Assembly: GCA_049509675.1 (NCBI GenBank)
Contig: JBEKZQ010000667.1
Span: 1-47,451 of the forward strand
Direction: 5' to 3'
Length of the DNA stretch: 47,451 bases
DNA from: JBEKZQ01 sp049509675
GTDB taxonomy: Bacteria > Planctomycetota > Planctomycetia > Pirellulales > Thermoguttaceae
A program made the position numbers and the translations under genes. This document shows, piece after piece, positions 32,925 through 41,055 of this stretch; the stretch's first letter is position 1; each line of letters starts with the position of its first letter. Under the pieces are notes generated by a model. The model ran no database searches, had not been told where the DNA came from, and saw nothing but the letters and a program-made list of their open reading frames with translations.

Positions 32925-33331
32925 TAGCCGTTATCGGGTCTGAGTGGGCCCGGTAGCGGCGTTCTTTTTGGTCGGGCGCGTGGCCCGGCCGACGCCAGAC
33001 GGAACAGGCGAACAAGGGAGCAGGTGAGCAGGCGACCGGAAGGTCTTTCACCTGTTCTCCTGCTCCACTTTCACCTGTTCTCTTGGCCGCTCGCGGCCAA
33101 GAAACGCAGCCGGCCGGCAGATTTCGATGCGGCCGCCGGCCAGGTGCGCCAAGAGAGAAGGGGCCAAGGAGGACAAGGCCACCCTCGTTGCGCGTCATAG
33201 TAAGACACGCGGGGCGGCCTGTCAAGAGGAGCAAGGGATTAGGGATTAGCAAATTAGGGATTGGGAGGAAGCCAGCGTCGGCACTAATCCCTAATCCCCA
33301 ATCCCTAATCCCTCCAACCAAGGAGGAAACC
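32901..33331. other. 431-bp leader of the early region
   Basis: After the promoter comes a GC-rich stretch with GGTCGGGC / GGCCCGGCCGACG-type pairing, a GGTGAACAGG inverted pair (33001-33084), an unassigned stretch (33085-33233) and a GGGATTA/TAATCCC pair (33234-33313). No gene recognised. Confidence 0.6.
33234..33313. repeat. GGGATTA/TAATCCC pair, duplicate of 34112-34198
   Basis: The two copies are nearly identical including the loop (AAATTAGGGATTGGGAGGAA, then GCCAGCGTCGGCACTAATCC), differing mainly by one extra heptamer. They flank the csrA and 33755 genes. Confidence 0.85.
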
Positions 33332-33556
33332 ATGCTGGTACTCACGAGGAGACGAAACGAGGCGGTGCTGATGCGCGGGCCGCTGGGCGACCTGATCACG
33401 GTGCGCGTGCTGGACCTGGCCGACGGCCGAGTCCGGCTGGGGATCGACGCGGCCGACGACATCCAGATATGGAGGCCGGGGGCGAGGAACCAGAACAGGA
33501 GAGCAGTGGAGCAGGAGAGCAGGCGAGGGCCGGCCCTTGCCCTTGCCGAAAGCTGA
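33332..33556 (+). CDS. csrA: CsrA-like RNA-binding regulator
   Basis: A 74-aa protein with a strong AAGGAGG site. MLVLTRRRNEAVLMRGPLGD, LITVRVLDLADGRVRLGIDA and ADDIQIWR follow CsrA closely from residue 1 to about 47; CsrA is normally about 60 aa. CsrA dimers bind GGA motifs in mRNA leaders and change translation or decay. Residues from about 52 on (NQNRRAVEQESRRGP, then ALALAES) come from GGTGAACAGG and CTGAAAACTG repeats. A phage copy could rewire host metabolism or time phage genes. Confidence 0.82.
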   Translation: MLVLTRRRNEAVLMRGPLGDLITVRVLDLADGRVRLGIDAADDIQIWRPGARNQNRRAVEQESRRGPALALAES

Positions 33557-33754
33557 AAACTGAAGACTTGCGGGGGCCACGGATGAAACACGGATCGAAC
33601 ACGGATTGACCGCCTGCGCGCGAAGACATCAGGGCAATAACGACTAACCTCTAACGGGAAAGGAGGAGCGGTCCGACGACAAGGGTGTGACCTGGTGTCT
33701 TCGTGCGCGTGCGGTTTCCCATTCGCGTGGTCCGCGGTCGAAAGGACCGATTAC
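33557..33754. other. Intergenic with host-type repeat
   Basis: Contains CTGAAAACTGAAG (to 33567), CCACGGATGAAACACGGAT (33576-33608) and a purine-rich AACGGGAAAGGAGGAGCGG stretch (33656-33674). No gene seen. Confidence 0.5.
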
Positions 33755-34108
33755 ATGAAAGCGACCAACGAGACGGAAGTGCTCCGCGAATTCGAGCGCA
33801 AGCTGCTGCGGATCGTCGTGCTGCCGCCCGGCACTTACTCGGCCGAGTTCATCGCGGCCATCGCCGAGCGGCTGGTGGGCGCCGGCTGCGGGCTATTGCT
33901 GCGGGCCAGCCGCCACACGCGGCCGCCCCTGGACGAAGCGGACCAGCTCGGGCGCGTGGTTTTCGGCGCGGTCTGCGGCGTGCTGGGGCATTATCTCAAG
34001 GCCCATCCGGACGGCGCGCCCGAGCCGGCGGGACTGATCAGCATCAATCCATCGCCCCGCGCCCCAGGCCCCACGGATCAATGCGATCAGGGAGGGCCGG
34101 GGAAGTGA
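33755..34108 (+). CDS. Early protein of unknown function
   Basis: A 117-aa protein from ATG 33755 (AAGGA upstream). The helical region LREFERKLLRIVVLPPGTYS AEFIAAIAERLVGAGC and GRVVFGAVCGVLGHYLKAH suggests a small all-alpha fold. The C-terminal part is loose and repeat-like (PSPRAPGPTDQCDQGGPGK). No family recognised. Upstream starts in the same frame lack ribosome sites. Confidence 0.55.
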   Translation: MKATNETEVLREFERKLLRIVVLPPGTYSAEFIAAIAERLVGAGCGLLLRASRHTRPPLDEADQLGRVVFGAVCGVLGHYLKAHPDGAPEPAGLISINPSPRAPGPTDQCDQGGPGK

Positions 34109-34111
34109 ACA

Positions 34112-34198
34112 GGGGATTAGGGATTAGCAAATTAGGGATTGGGAGGAAGCCAGCGTCGGCACTAATCCCTAATCCCCAATCCCTAATCCCTAATCCCT
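34112..34198. repeat. GGGATTA/TAATCCC pair, duplicate of 33234-33313
   Basis: See the matching entry; ends just upstream of the integrase leader. Confidence 0.85.
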
Positions 34199-34342
34199 CT
34201 TCTTTCGTAGAGCTACGGATATATAGTCCGTTGCTCTCGCGCGATTTTCCACCTTTCCAAATTCTCCAATTACACTGGAATGCCGGCCGTGGACAACTTC
34301 GCCGCGCGGCCTTTTTTCTGTCGATGCTCTACGAGGTACACC
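34199..34342. other. Leader of recombinase A with inverted CGTAGAGC repeats
   Basis: CGTAGAGC at 34206-34213 and its inverse GCTCTACG at 34326-34333 frame an AT-richer stretch. GGCCG ... CGGCC followed by TTTTTT (34293-34319) may be a weak terminator or attenuator. Confidence 0.45.
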
Positions 34343-35698
34343 ATGAACATGCACGATCAGGAGCAATCGGCACGGAGGATTTGGAGTCGAGAGTCGGAGA
34401 GGGCAAAGGGGACAGTCCCAGTTTCGTCGAACGAAACTTGGGACAGTCCCCGCGAACTTTGGCCCGATGCGCGGCTGAGCGACGCCATCAACTGCTTCTT
34501 GGAGCGGCAGCGGCGGCGCGGCAACAAGCCGCGGACCATGGACGATTACCGCCATGCCCTGTGGGCCTACGTCCGCTACGCCGGCGGCGACTTTCCGGTA
34601 CGCGAGCTGAGGCGCGACGATCCGGTGAACTTCCTGGCCTGGCTGTCAGAGCAACGGATCGCGAACCACAAGCCGCACACGCTGCCCGCCGAATTTTCCA
34701 CGCCGGCCATCACACGGTTTTGCGATCCGAAGTCGGCCCCGGAGACCATGCCCGAGAAGGGGCTGCGCGAGGAGCACACGCTGGGGCACGTGATGCGGCA
34801 GGTCTTGCCGTTCTTCCGCTGGCTGCAGAGCCAGGGCGTGGGGCTGGACTGCGAGATCCCGTCCGACGAAAAGCCCTGCCTGGCCCTCCCCCCGCCGATC
34901 GCGCCGGAGCTCGAGGACGTCTTGGGCTGGTGGGTCCACGCGCTCACGGCCCCGGGCCTGGCGATGGTCGTCGCCGGCCGACCCGGCGGCGACGGCCCGC
35001 GTCTGCGGCCGATCGGCCGGGCGCTGCGCCGCCGGGCCGTGCTGACGCAAGCCTACTGCCTCTTGACCGGCATGCGGCTGGGCGAACTGCTGGCGGCCCG
35101 CCTGGTCGATTGCCAGGGGGCATGGCTCTTGATCCGCGAATCGAAAACCAACGCCCCCAGAATCATCTACCAGAACCCGCAGGCCCTGGGGATCGCGGCC
35201 GCATTGCGGCGGCCCGACTCGGGGCAACTGGAGTTGTTTTGCGATCCCGAGCCGGGGCCCTTGGATCGGGTCTGCGGCTGGGCGTACAGCGAGTGTTATT
35301 GGTGCGCCATCACGCGCGGGCTGGGGCTGCCTCAGAAGAAGCCGCACCAGGCCCTGCGAAGAGCCTGCTCGAACTGGATGCTCTCGCCAGGCGCCGTGCC
35401 GCCGGGCATCGACGGCATCGCCGCGCAGCTCCGCGCGATCGAGTCGGCGCAACTGGGGCATGGCGGCGGGGTGATCGAAAAGTTTTACATGGACGTGCTG
35501 ATGCGGATTCCGGCGGTGCTGGACCGCTTCCTCCTGCCGGACCTGCCGCCGCAACTTTGGATCTGGCCGGCGGCGATCGCGGCCGACTGCTCGCGCCCGG
35601 AACGGCTCTACGAGCAGTGGCGGCGGATCGTGGGCTCCGGCGGCGATCGCCGCGGGCGGCGGCGGGCGCGGCTGGCCGCGCGGGCCGGGGCCGAGTGA
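34343..35698 (+). CDS. int: Tyrosine recombinase / phage integrase A
   Basis: A 451-aa protein from ATG 34343. SAM-like N-domain (about 50-140): RGNKPRTMDDYRHALWAYVR and FLAWLSEQRI. Catalytic domain: R245 in TGMRLGELL, lysine in ESKTNAPRII, H335 in KPHQALRRACSNW, H in QLGHGGG, and Y382 in EKFYMDVL. The usual H-x-x-R is here H-x3-R, as also in recombinase B. A GGGACAGTCCC palindrome (34408-34451) is in frame near the N-terminus and encodes GTVPVSSNETWDSP. Of the two recombinases it is nearer attP. Confidence 0.82.
   Translation: MNMHDQEQSARRIWSRESERAKGTVPVSSNETWDSPRELWPDARLSDAINCFLERQRRRGNKPRTMDDYRHALWAYVRYAGGDFPVRELRRDDPVNFLAWLSEQRIANHKPHTLPAEFSTPAITRFCDPKSAPETMPEKGLREEHTLGHVMRQVLPFFRWLQSQGVGLDCEIPSDEKPCLALPPPIAPELEDVLGWWVHALTAPGLAMVVAGRPGGDGPRLRPIGRALRRRAVLTQAYCLLTGMRLGELLAARLVDCQGAWLLIRESKTNAPRIIYQNPQALGIAAALRRPDSGQLELFCDPEPGPLDRVCGWAYSECYWCAITRGLGLPQKKPHQALRRACSNWMLSPGAVPPGIDGIAAQLRAIESAQLGHGGGVIEKFYMDVLMRIPAVLDRFLLPDLPPQLWIWPAAIAADCSRPERLYEQWRRIVGSGGDRRGRRRARLAARAGAE
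34408..34451. repeat. GGGACAGTCCC palindrome (repeat F), in frame in integrase A
   Basis: Same design as 12325-12368 and 43857-43901, with inner GTTTCGT / ACGAAAC. Confidence 0.85.
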
Positions 35699-36120
35699 CG
35701 GATTTTGAACGCGAGGGGGAAAGCGCGGGGCGGGGACCGTGGGGCGTGGGGCGTTTTCACGCGCCGCGCGCCACGCCTCGCGCCCCCCGATTCAGGCAGA
35801 ATTCGGCCACGGATGAAACACGGACGTCTTGCGGATGGTCTCCTTTCCGCGGGGCAATGCCAGCCGTGTCCGTCCGTGGCCCTTTCGTGGGGCGTGGGGC
35901 GAAAGCGCGCGGGGCGGGGACCGTGGGGCGTGGAGCGTTTTCACGGTCCACGCATGACGCCCCACGCTCCACGATTTTTCCCGCCGAACCCGCCGGGCAG
36001 CGCAGAGAGAACCTGGCCTGGGTCCTGGAAGCAGGCGGGCCGCTTGGAGTGTGTCCGCCCTCTGCGCTGCTCGATGGGCTTGGCTGGCGAGAACAGGCGA
36101 ACAGGTGAGGAGGTGAACAG
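35699..36120. other. 422-bp noncoding region with repeat arrays
   Basis: GGGGCGTGG arms at 35725-35790 and 35888-35974, CCACGGATGAAACACGGAC (35807-35826), a nonrepetitive stretch (35990-36080) and GGCGAACAGGTGAGGAGGTG (from 36095). The last supplies ribosome-site-like sequence for the next gene. No gene seen. Confidence 0.6.
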
Positions 36121-36468
36121 GTGAAGGCACAACTTAGGGTCCGGGCGAACCTGATGGTGGAATTGGAGGCCGATCAGCAGAAGGACCTGTTCCGGCTGCT
36201 GGCCAGCGCGCAGGAGGTCTTCGGCGAAGTGCGGTGCGGAAAATGCAAATCCAGCGAGCTAATCTTTCGCGCGCGGAAGAATTCGCAAGGCAACGAGTTT
36301 TTTGAGCTGGTCTGTTCGCGCTGCCGGGCCGTGCTGCAACTGGGCGTGCATAAGGAGGGCGGGACCCTCTTTCCCCGCCGCCACGCGGACAAGGAAGGCG
36401 GCGAAAAGGAGTGGCTGCCCGATAACGGCTGGATGCGCTGGGACGCGGAAACGGAAAGGATGGTCTGA
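36121..36468 (+). CDS. Zinc-ribbon protein
   Basis: A 115-aa protein with GTG start. A zinc ribbon is formed by C39-x2-C42 (RCGKCKS) and C66-x2-C69 (VCSRCRA). The flanking text ELVCSRCRAVLQLGVHKEGG and LFPRRHADKEGG is common in phage proteins of the replication and recombination region, where it is usually hypothetical. DNA or RNA binding is likely. The GTG start lies inside a GGTGAACAGG repeat. Confidence 0.7.
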   Translation: MKAQLRVRANLMVELEADQQKDLFRLLASAQEVFGEVRCGKCKSSELIFRARKNSQGNEFFELVCSRCRAVLQLGVHKEGGTLFPRRHADKEGGEKEWLPDNGWMRWDAETERMV

Positions 36469-36475
36469 AGCAGTT

Positions 36476-36552
36476 TGAAGTGTTCAGTGATTCAGTGTTC
36501 AGCAAGAGCCGGAAATGCACAATTGAAAACTGAACACTGAAAACTGAACACT
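36476..36552. repeat. CAGTGTTCAG inverted pair
   Basis: Forward GTGTTCAGTGATTCAGTGTT, loop CAGCAAGAGCCGGAAATG, reverse CTGAACACTGAAAACTGAAC. 36553-36683 is GC-rich without a gene, ending with GGAGTCAGGAGTCAGGAGCC (36644-36665). Confidence 0.8.
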
Positions 36553-36683
36553 ATGCAATAGCGGCGTCGGCCGTCGCGAGGGCTGCGGGACATAGGCCGG
36601 GCCGGAGCGGGCCGGCGCCGCGTGGCGGCAGAAGAGGGAAGTTAGGAGTCAGGAGTCAGGAGCCAGGGAGCAAGGAACGCATC

Positions 36684-38018
36684 ATGGCGAAGAAACAAAT
36701 CGACCCGGGCCCACTGGAACACATCTGGCGGGGCTCGGAGGCCGACGAGGCGGCGGTCAGGCGTTACGCCGCCATCAAATTCTGCGAGCGCGTGGAAGTG
36801 CTCAATCGCCTGCTGCTGACCACCGAGGCGCGAAAGGCCCACCTCTCGGTGCTGCTGTGGCTGCACGCGGCGGACGCCATGTCGGTGCCGGTGGAGGTCG
36901 ACGCGGCCGCCATCGGCGACTCGGCCTCGGTCCGCCTGGGGCAGCGTGCGGTCCAGAGCGCGATCAAGTTCTGGGCCGACCTCGGCATCTTGATTTTGGA
37001 GCCGCGGTACGATAGGAATGGGAGACGCCTGCCTCGCTGCGCACGACTGGTCTGGGAGGCCGTTCTCGCAGTCGCGGGTCAAGCTGGCGCGGCCGTGCAT
37101 CAGCTTCCCAGCGCGGGGCAGATGGTAGCCGAGGACGAGGGCCGGCCGGCCGTGGCCGGCCCTCGTCATTTGGCCGGTCAAAGCGGGCGCGACTCGGCCC
37201 GCGCGGACCAGTATAACGGGCCGTTTGGGGCCGCCGAAGAGCAGTCGTTTTCGATGCCACCCGAAGGTGGAGACCTTGGCGCACAGCCGCCGGACCCTGG
37301 CGCACAAAATTTACCCGAACGAGGGGACATTGGCGCACCTGTGCGCCACCCTGGCGCACACGTGCGCCAGCCTGGCGCACCCACGTGCAACCTTTCCATC
37401 CGCAAGGGGGATACTGGCGCACAAAACGACCTGCTCCACGTGGCGCATGCCTGGAGATCGTGGACGCGCGTGCGCGCGGCCGCGCACGGTCTTCAGTCTG
37501 AAGAGTCTGAAGACGTCGTCGTCGACAGAGATCAGATCCGGAGAGCCCGGCGCACAGAAGTGCGGAATCTGGCCGCCGAGGCGGCCACAATCGTCCACAT
37601 GCGGCTCACCGATCCGCAGGTCCACCGCACGCTCACCGCCGATGCCCTCGCGGCCTTGCTGCTCTTCGATCGCGCGTGGCTGATCGAGTCGGCGCGAAAG
37701 GTCGGCGCGCAGATGCGCGGGGGCGACGTGCGGAAGCCTTTGGGCCTGTTGCAGGCCGTGCTGATGGAGGCCACCTGCGAGCGCGGCGGCATGGAGGCGA
37801 TCGCCGGCAGGGCCGAGTGGAAGAGCGCTTTCGCGCAGGTGATGACGCCGCTGGAACTGCACGCCGAGCGGCACTATCCGCCGCCGGCCTCTCCAGCGCC
37901 GCCATCTCCGCCGCCGGCCGAGCGGCCGGACACGCCGGAGGAAATCGCGGAGCTCAAGCGGGCGATCAAAGAACAGCGCGACCACCTGCGGCGGACCGCC
38001 GCGGCCAGGCCGCCGTAG
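36684..38018 (+). CDS. Replication initiator, lambda-O-like, carrying iterons in its gene
   Basis: A 444-aa protein. Residues about 40-125 form a winged helix (AHLSVLLWLHAADAMS, GQRAVQSAIKFWADLGILIL EPRYDRNGRRLPRC). Residues about 195-250 are low-complexity (PGAQNLPERGDIGAPVRHPG) because the DNA holds an iteron array. The C-terminal 180 residues are helical and Ala/Arg-rich. This arrangement is that of lambda O: N-terminal DNA binding, ori inside the gene, C-terminal helicase-loader contact. No phage helicase or loader is recognisable, so host DnaB must be recruited directly or by a small unknown partner. Confidence 0.72.
   Translation: MAKKQIDPGPLEHIWRGSEADEAAVRRYAAIKFCERVEVLNRLLLTTEARKAHLSVLLWLHAADAMSVPVEVDAAAIGDSASVRLGQRAVQSAIKFWADLGILILEPRYDRNGRRLPRCARLVWEAVLAVAGQAGAAVHQLPSAGQMVAEDEGRPAVAGPRHLAGQSGRDSARADQYNGPFGAAEEQSFSMPPEGGDLGAQPPDPGAQNLPERGDIGAPVRHPGAHVRQPGAPTCNLSIRKGDTGAQNDLLHVAHAWRSWTRVRAAAHGLQSEESEDVVVDRDQIRRARRTEVRNLAAEAATIVHMRLTDPQVHRTLTADALAALLLFDRAWLIESARKVGAQMRGGDVRKPLGLLQAVLMEATCERGGMEAIAGRAEWKSAFAQVMTPLELHAERHYPPPASPAPPSPPPAERPDTPEEIAELKRAIKEQRDHLRRTAAARPP
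37277..37422 (+). other. ori: Origin of replication candidate: TGGCGCAC iteron array
   Basis: Six exact TGGCGCAC at 37277, 37298, 37331, 37352, 37373, 37415 and two inverted GTGCGCCA at 37341 and 37362; a near copy TGGCGCAT at 37441. Start-to-start distances are 21, 33, 21, 21 and 42. The inner unit is the palindrome TGGCGCAC-CT-GTGCGCCA. No strongly AT-rich melting region adjoins. Confidence 0.8.
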
Positions 38019-38249
38019 CTAAGCAAGGTCGACGCAGGCCGGCGGGCTCGTAGCTCCGCCGGCCGACGCCCCGCGGATCGAAGCCGTCTCCGCGCCGCAT
38101 ACCCTGGCGGCGCGGGGACGGGGGGCGGGGCGGGGACAGAGCAGGTGATTTTTGAGCAGGTGAACAGGTGAAACGCAATGGGGCCGCGTAGCGGCCGTTG
38201 ATGATAGCCGTGGGTTTCAACCCACGGACAATGAAGGAGGCCAAAAGTC
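38019..38249. repeat. Intergenic repeats before the 38250 gene
   Basis: GC-rich DNA, then GAGCAGGTGAACAGGTGA (38137-38171) and a half element E (38182-38227: GGCCGCGTAGCGGCC and CCGTGGGTTTCAACCCACGG). GAAGGAGG precedes the next start. Confidence 0.75.
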
Positions 38250-38660
38250 ATGAAAAGGGGAGGCGTATTTCGCAAGCGGCCGCTGCCGGCGGCCGAGGTG
38301 GGCGGCGTGAAGCGTGGAGCGGGGACCGTGGATCGTGGGGCGACCGCACGCCGCCGCCGGCCGTCGGGCGGCCTGGCCCGACTGAAAGCCAAGACATTGC
38401 CCATGCGCAAATCGCAGGCGGCGGCCGAGCAGGACCTGGCCCGCTGGGCATTGCACAAGCGATGGGATGTCGTGCAGTCGGCCTATATCGATGGCAGGCC
38501 GGTAGCCGGCAGTGAGACGACACCGCCCAAACGTGAAACGAAAGGGGCAAAATCTGAAACGAAAGGGGCAAAATCTGAAACGGTAGCCGTGGCCGAGGAC
38601 CAAGGCGGCAGCGCGTGCGCGGCCCGGATCGAGCGCCAAAAGGTGAGGACGCAAACATGA
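38250..38660 (+). CDS. Basic protein sharing its N-terminus with the ParB-like protein
   Basis: A 136-aa basic protein. MKRGGVFRKRPLPAAEVGGV (then KRGAGTVDRGAT) is almost the same as the start of the ParB-like protein at 39034, and the underlying 76 bp are near identical. Part of it is a GGGGCGTGG repeat. The centre (LKAKTLPMRKSQAAAEQDLA RWALHKRWDVVQSAYIDGRP) may be the real domain. A short direct repeat KRETKGAKSETKGAKSET follows. Function unknown. Overlaps the next gene by ATGA. Confidence 0.55.
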   Translation: MKRGGVFRKRPLPAAEVGGVKRGAGTVDRGATARRRRPSGGLARLKAKTLPMRKSQAAAEQDLARWALHKRWDVVQSAYIDGRPVAGSETTPPKRETKGAKSETKGAKSETVAVAEDQGGSACAARIERQKVRTQT

Positions 38661-38902
38661 GCGTGCCGGTGGAAACGATCTGTGCCGAGCGGCTGGAGTC
38701 CTGGAAACAGCGGCTTATCGAAAACCACTCCACGCCGGCGCTGCTGATGGGCGTGGGGCATGACGAACATGCGGGCGAATTGCACCTGGTCGTGTGCGAG
38801 GAGCTCTCGCTGGAGGATCTCCAAGCACTGACGTGTTTTCTCTACCAGAAACTCGTGGTGGACAAGTGCCTGGCGGTGGCCGCGGAGCATGGCGATGGCT
38901 GA
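38657..38902 (+). CDS. Small phage protein of unknown function
   Basis: An 81-aa acidic protein. ESWKQRLIENHSTPALLMGV and GHDEHAGELHLVVCEELSLE resemble a recurring small phage protein in early regions (recollection, not checked). The C-terminal TCFLYQKLVVDKCLAVAAEH is helical. Translationally coupled to the 38250 gene. Confidence 0.62.
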   Translation: MSVPVETICAERLESWKQRLIENHSTPALLMGVGHDEHAGELHLVVCEELSLEDLQALTCFLYQKLVVDKCLAVAAEHGDG

Positions 38903-39080
38903 GCCGTTCGAGGTTCACCGGGGAGACTACCTGCCATGTCCGCCGGCTGATTTGGATCGGCGCGTGAAATGGCCGCCGCTGGAGCGCGGCCTGCGTGAAG
39001 TGCGTTTACTTTTCAAGAAGGATGCCAAGAACCATGAAATCACGATCGGTGTTTCGGAAACGACCGTTGCCGGCGGCTGA
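38889..39080 (+). CDS. Possible small gene overlapping the ParB start
   Basis: A 63-aa frame (MAMAEPFEVHRGDYLPCPPA DLDRRVKWPPLERGLREVRL). It overlaps its upstream neighbour by 14 bases and the ParB-like gene by 47 bases. The middle reads like a normal protein and codon use fits, but the last 16 residues coincide with the shared 5' segment of the ParB gene. It may be real with a shifted end, or a remnant. Confidence 0.4.
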   Translation: MAMAEPFEVHRGDYLPCPPADLDRRVKWPPLERGLREVRLLFKKDAKNHEITIGVSETTVAGG

Positions 39081-41055
39081 GGTGGGCGGCGTGAAGCGTG
39101 GAGCGGGGACCGTGGATCGTGGGGCGACGAAAGGCGCGCCGCGAGCCGTCGGCACGGGAACGCAGACGCTGGGCGGCGCGCTGGCGGACCCGGACGCGGA
39201 CGGCACGCTCAGCGGCGCGGCGTGGCCGTCGATGGCCAAGGCCATGCGGACGGCCCTGGCCGAGAAGCTCACGAGGATCTACGACATGCCGGTGCCGTCG
39301 CACGTCGGCGCGTTCTGCGCCCAGGCGGTCGCGGCGATCGGCGCGGACGAAGCCCTCACCGCCGCGCAGGCCGCGCTGGCGATCCAGTACGTCCAGCAGT
39401 ACTTGCGGGAGGATCTCAGATCGGAAACTCCGGATCGCGAAACCAAAACTTTCTCCGCCCGCGCGCCCGACGCGAAGGCGGCTCGGGCCGCGGCGGCCGG
39501 ACTGCTGGAGGCCGCCGGCGAAGCCGGTGGCACGCACGCTGCGCCCGAGCGCGAGATCCCGCTGGCGGCGATCGCCGACAGCCCCTACCAGCTCCGCGAG
39601 GCCGGCGACGCGGAGCCGGACGAGGACCTGCAGGGCCTGCGCGACACGCTCCTGAGCCACGGCCTGCTGCAGGCGGTGGTCGTGCGGCCGATCGGCGACC
39701 CGAGCCGCGGCCGCTACGAACTGCTGGCCGGGCACCGCCGCTGCGCCGCCGCCAGGCTGGCCGGCTGGACCGCCATCCGGGCCCGCATCGTGGAGGCCGA
39801 CGACGGCCAGGCCGAGGAGATCGTGGTGATCGAGAACCTGCTGCGGAAGGACCTCTCGGCCATCGAGGAGGCCCGCGGCTTCCGCGCGATCCTCAGCCGG
39901 CCCGGCGCGCCGACCCAGGAGGCTCTGGCGGCCAGGCTGGGGCTCAGCCAGGGCCACATCAGCAACCGCCTGCGATTGTTGCGGCTGCCGAAGCCGTTCC
40001 AGGAGGCGGTCATTTCGGGCGAAATATCGGCCTTCCAGGCCCGCGACCTGGTGCGCGTGGCCGACATGCCGGCGGTGGTCGAGGAGATCCTCGATCGCCA
40101 CAAGGACATGAAAAAATGGCATCCGGGCAGCACCGTCGCCGACGTCCTGAGCCTGGAAGAGGGCGGCATCAATGACTACATCGACGATGGCACGCGGCCC
40201 ATGGGCGGGACGGTGTACATCACCGAAATCGGCAGAGCGTGCCCCATTTTCGCGCCGACGGAAGAGCAGCGGCAGAAGCTCGACATCCGCGAGTTCCCCG
40301 CCGGCCGCGGCAGCAAGAAGACCGAGGAGCGGGCCTGCAACGTGAAGCTCTGGGACGAGCTGCAGGAGGCGCACCGCGCCGCCCTGATCGCCCGCCGCAA
40401 GCAGCGGCAGGACGGCGCCGGCAAGGCCGGCGGCGCCCCGGGCAATGGCCGGCCGCTCACCGCCGCGGAGCAGAAGCAGGCGGCCGCGGATGAAAAGGCC
40501 CGCAAGGCCAAGACCCGCGAGCAGCTCGCCCGCCGCCGCAAGTCGCTGCTGGTGCAGCGGCTCAAGCACCTGGTCGCGGGCCGCGTGCTGGACCCGGCCA
40601 CGACGGACGAGGAACTGATCGAACTGCTTTCGATTGCGGCCCTCAAGGGCTGGGCCGAAGGCTACAAGGCCCGCGACGTCGATAAAGCGCTCACGAGGCT
40701 CAAGGGCGCTTCCGTCCGCGAACGGGCGCAGCGCCTGCTGGCCGAGTGCTTTTGGAACTCGCACGATGGCCGGCCGGCGGAAATCGTGTGGGAGAACTCC
40801 GGCCAGGTCCAAAGGGTCGCGCGGATTTTGGGCCTGGATCCGGTGGCCGCCTGGAAGGCGGACCAGCTCGGGCCGCTCACGGCCGCCTGGTGGGGCGCGC
40901 ACGAGAAGAGCGAACTGGCGGCCATCGCGCAGACCAGGGGGCTCTGTGTGAGCCCCGATACGAAGAAGTCGGCCCTCATAAGCTGGCTCTCAGCCCGATC
41001 GCTCCCGCCGCCGCCGGGGCTGGCCCTGGGCAAGAAAGGCGATCGCCGATGCTGA
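39034..41055 (+). CDS. ParB-family DNA-binding / CTPase-like protein
   Basis: A 673-aa protein. The ParB/Srx domain spans about 172-290: IPLAAIADSPYQLREAGD, ELLAGHRRCAAARLAGW (GHRR at 233-236, nucleotide loop) and IENLLRKDLSAIEEARGF. An HTH follows (APTQEALAARLGLSQGHISN, about 291-311). The C-terminal 350 residues are helical with lysine- and arginine-rich stretches and are much longer than in plasmid ParB. No ParA is encoded, so partition is doubtful; a regulator or nucleoid-like role is possible. Residues 20-32 come from a GGGGCGTGG repeat also present in the 38250 gene. Confidence 0.78.
   Translation: MKSRSVFRKRPLPAAEVGGVKRGAGTVDRGATKGAPRAVGTGTQTLGGALADPDADGTLSGAAWPSMAKAMRTALAEKLTRIYDMPVPSHVGAFCAQAVAAIGADEALTAAQAALAIQYVQQYLREDLRSETPDRETKTFSARAPDAKAARAAAAGLLEAAGEAGGTHAAPEREIPLAAIADSPYQLREAGDAEPDEDLQGLRDTLLSHGLLQAVVVRPIGDPSRGRYELLAGHRRCAAARLAGWTAIRARIVEADDGQAEEIVVIENLLRKDLSAIEEARGFRAILSRPGAPTQEALAARLGLSQGHISNRLRLLRLPKPFQEAVISGEISAFQARDLVRVADMPAVVEEILDRHKDMKKWHPGSTVADVLSLEEGGINDYIDDGTRPMGGTVYITEIGRACPIFAPTEEQRQKLDIREFPAGRGSKKTEERACNVKLWDELQEAHRAALIARRKQRQDGAGKAGGAPGNGRPLTAAEQKQAAADEKARKAKTREQLARRRKSLLVQRLKHLVAGRVLDPATTDEELIELLSIAALKGWAEGYKARDVDKALTRLKGASVRERAQRLLAECFWNSHDGRPAEIVWENSGQVQRVARILGLDPVAAWKADQLGPLTAAWWGAHEKSELAAIAQTRGLCVSPDTKKSALISWLSARSLPPPPGLALGKKGDRRC

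Noticed and set aside
33703..36108. An 801-residue plus-strand frame overlapping the integrase
   Set aside because: Arg/Gly/Ala-rich shadow of the 33755 gene and integrase A; the latter has all catalytic motifs.
37277..37422. The TGGCGCAC array as a CRISPR
   Set aside because: Units are 8-18 bp on a 21-bp grid with inverted members and no unique spacers; iterons fit better.
39040..40902. A 620-residue minus-strand frame opposite the ParB-like gene
   Set aside because: Antisense shadow; the plus frame contains the ParB motifs in order.
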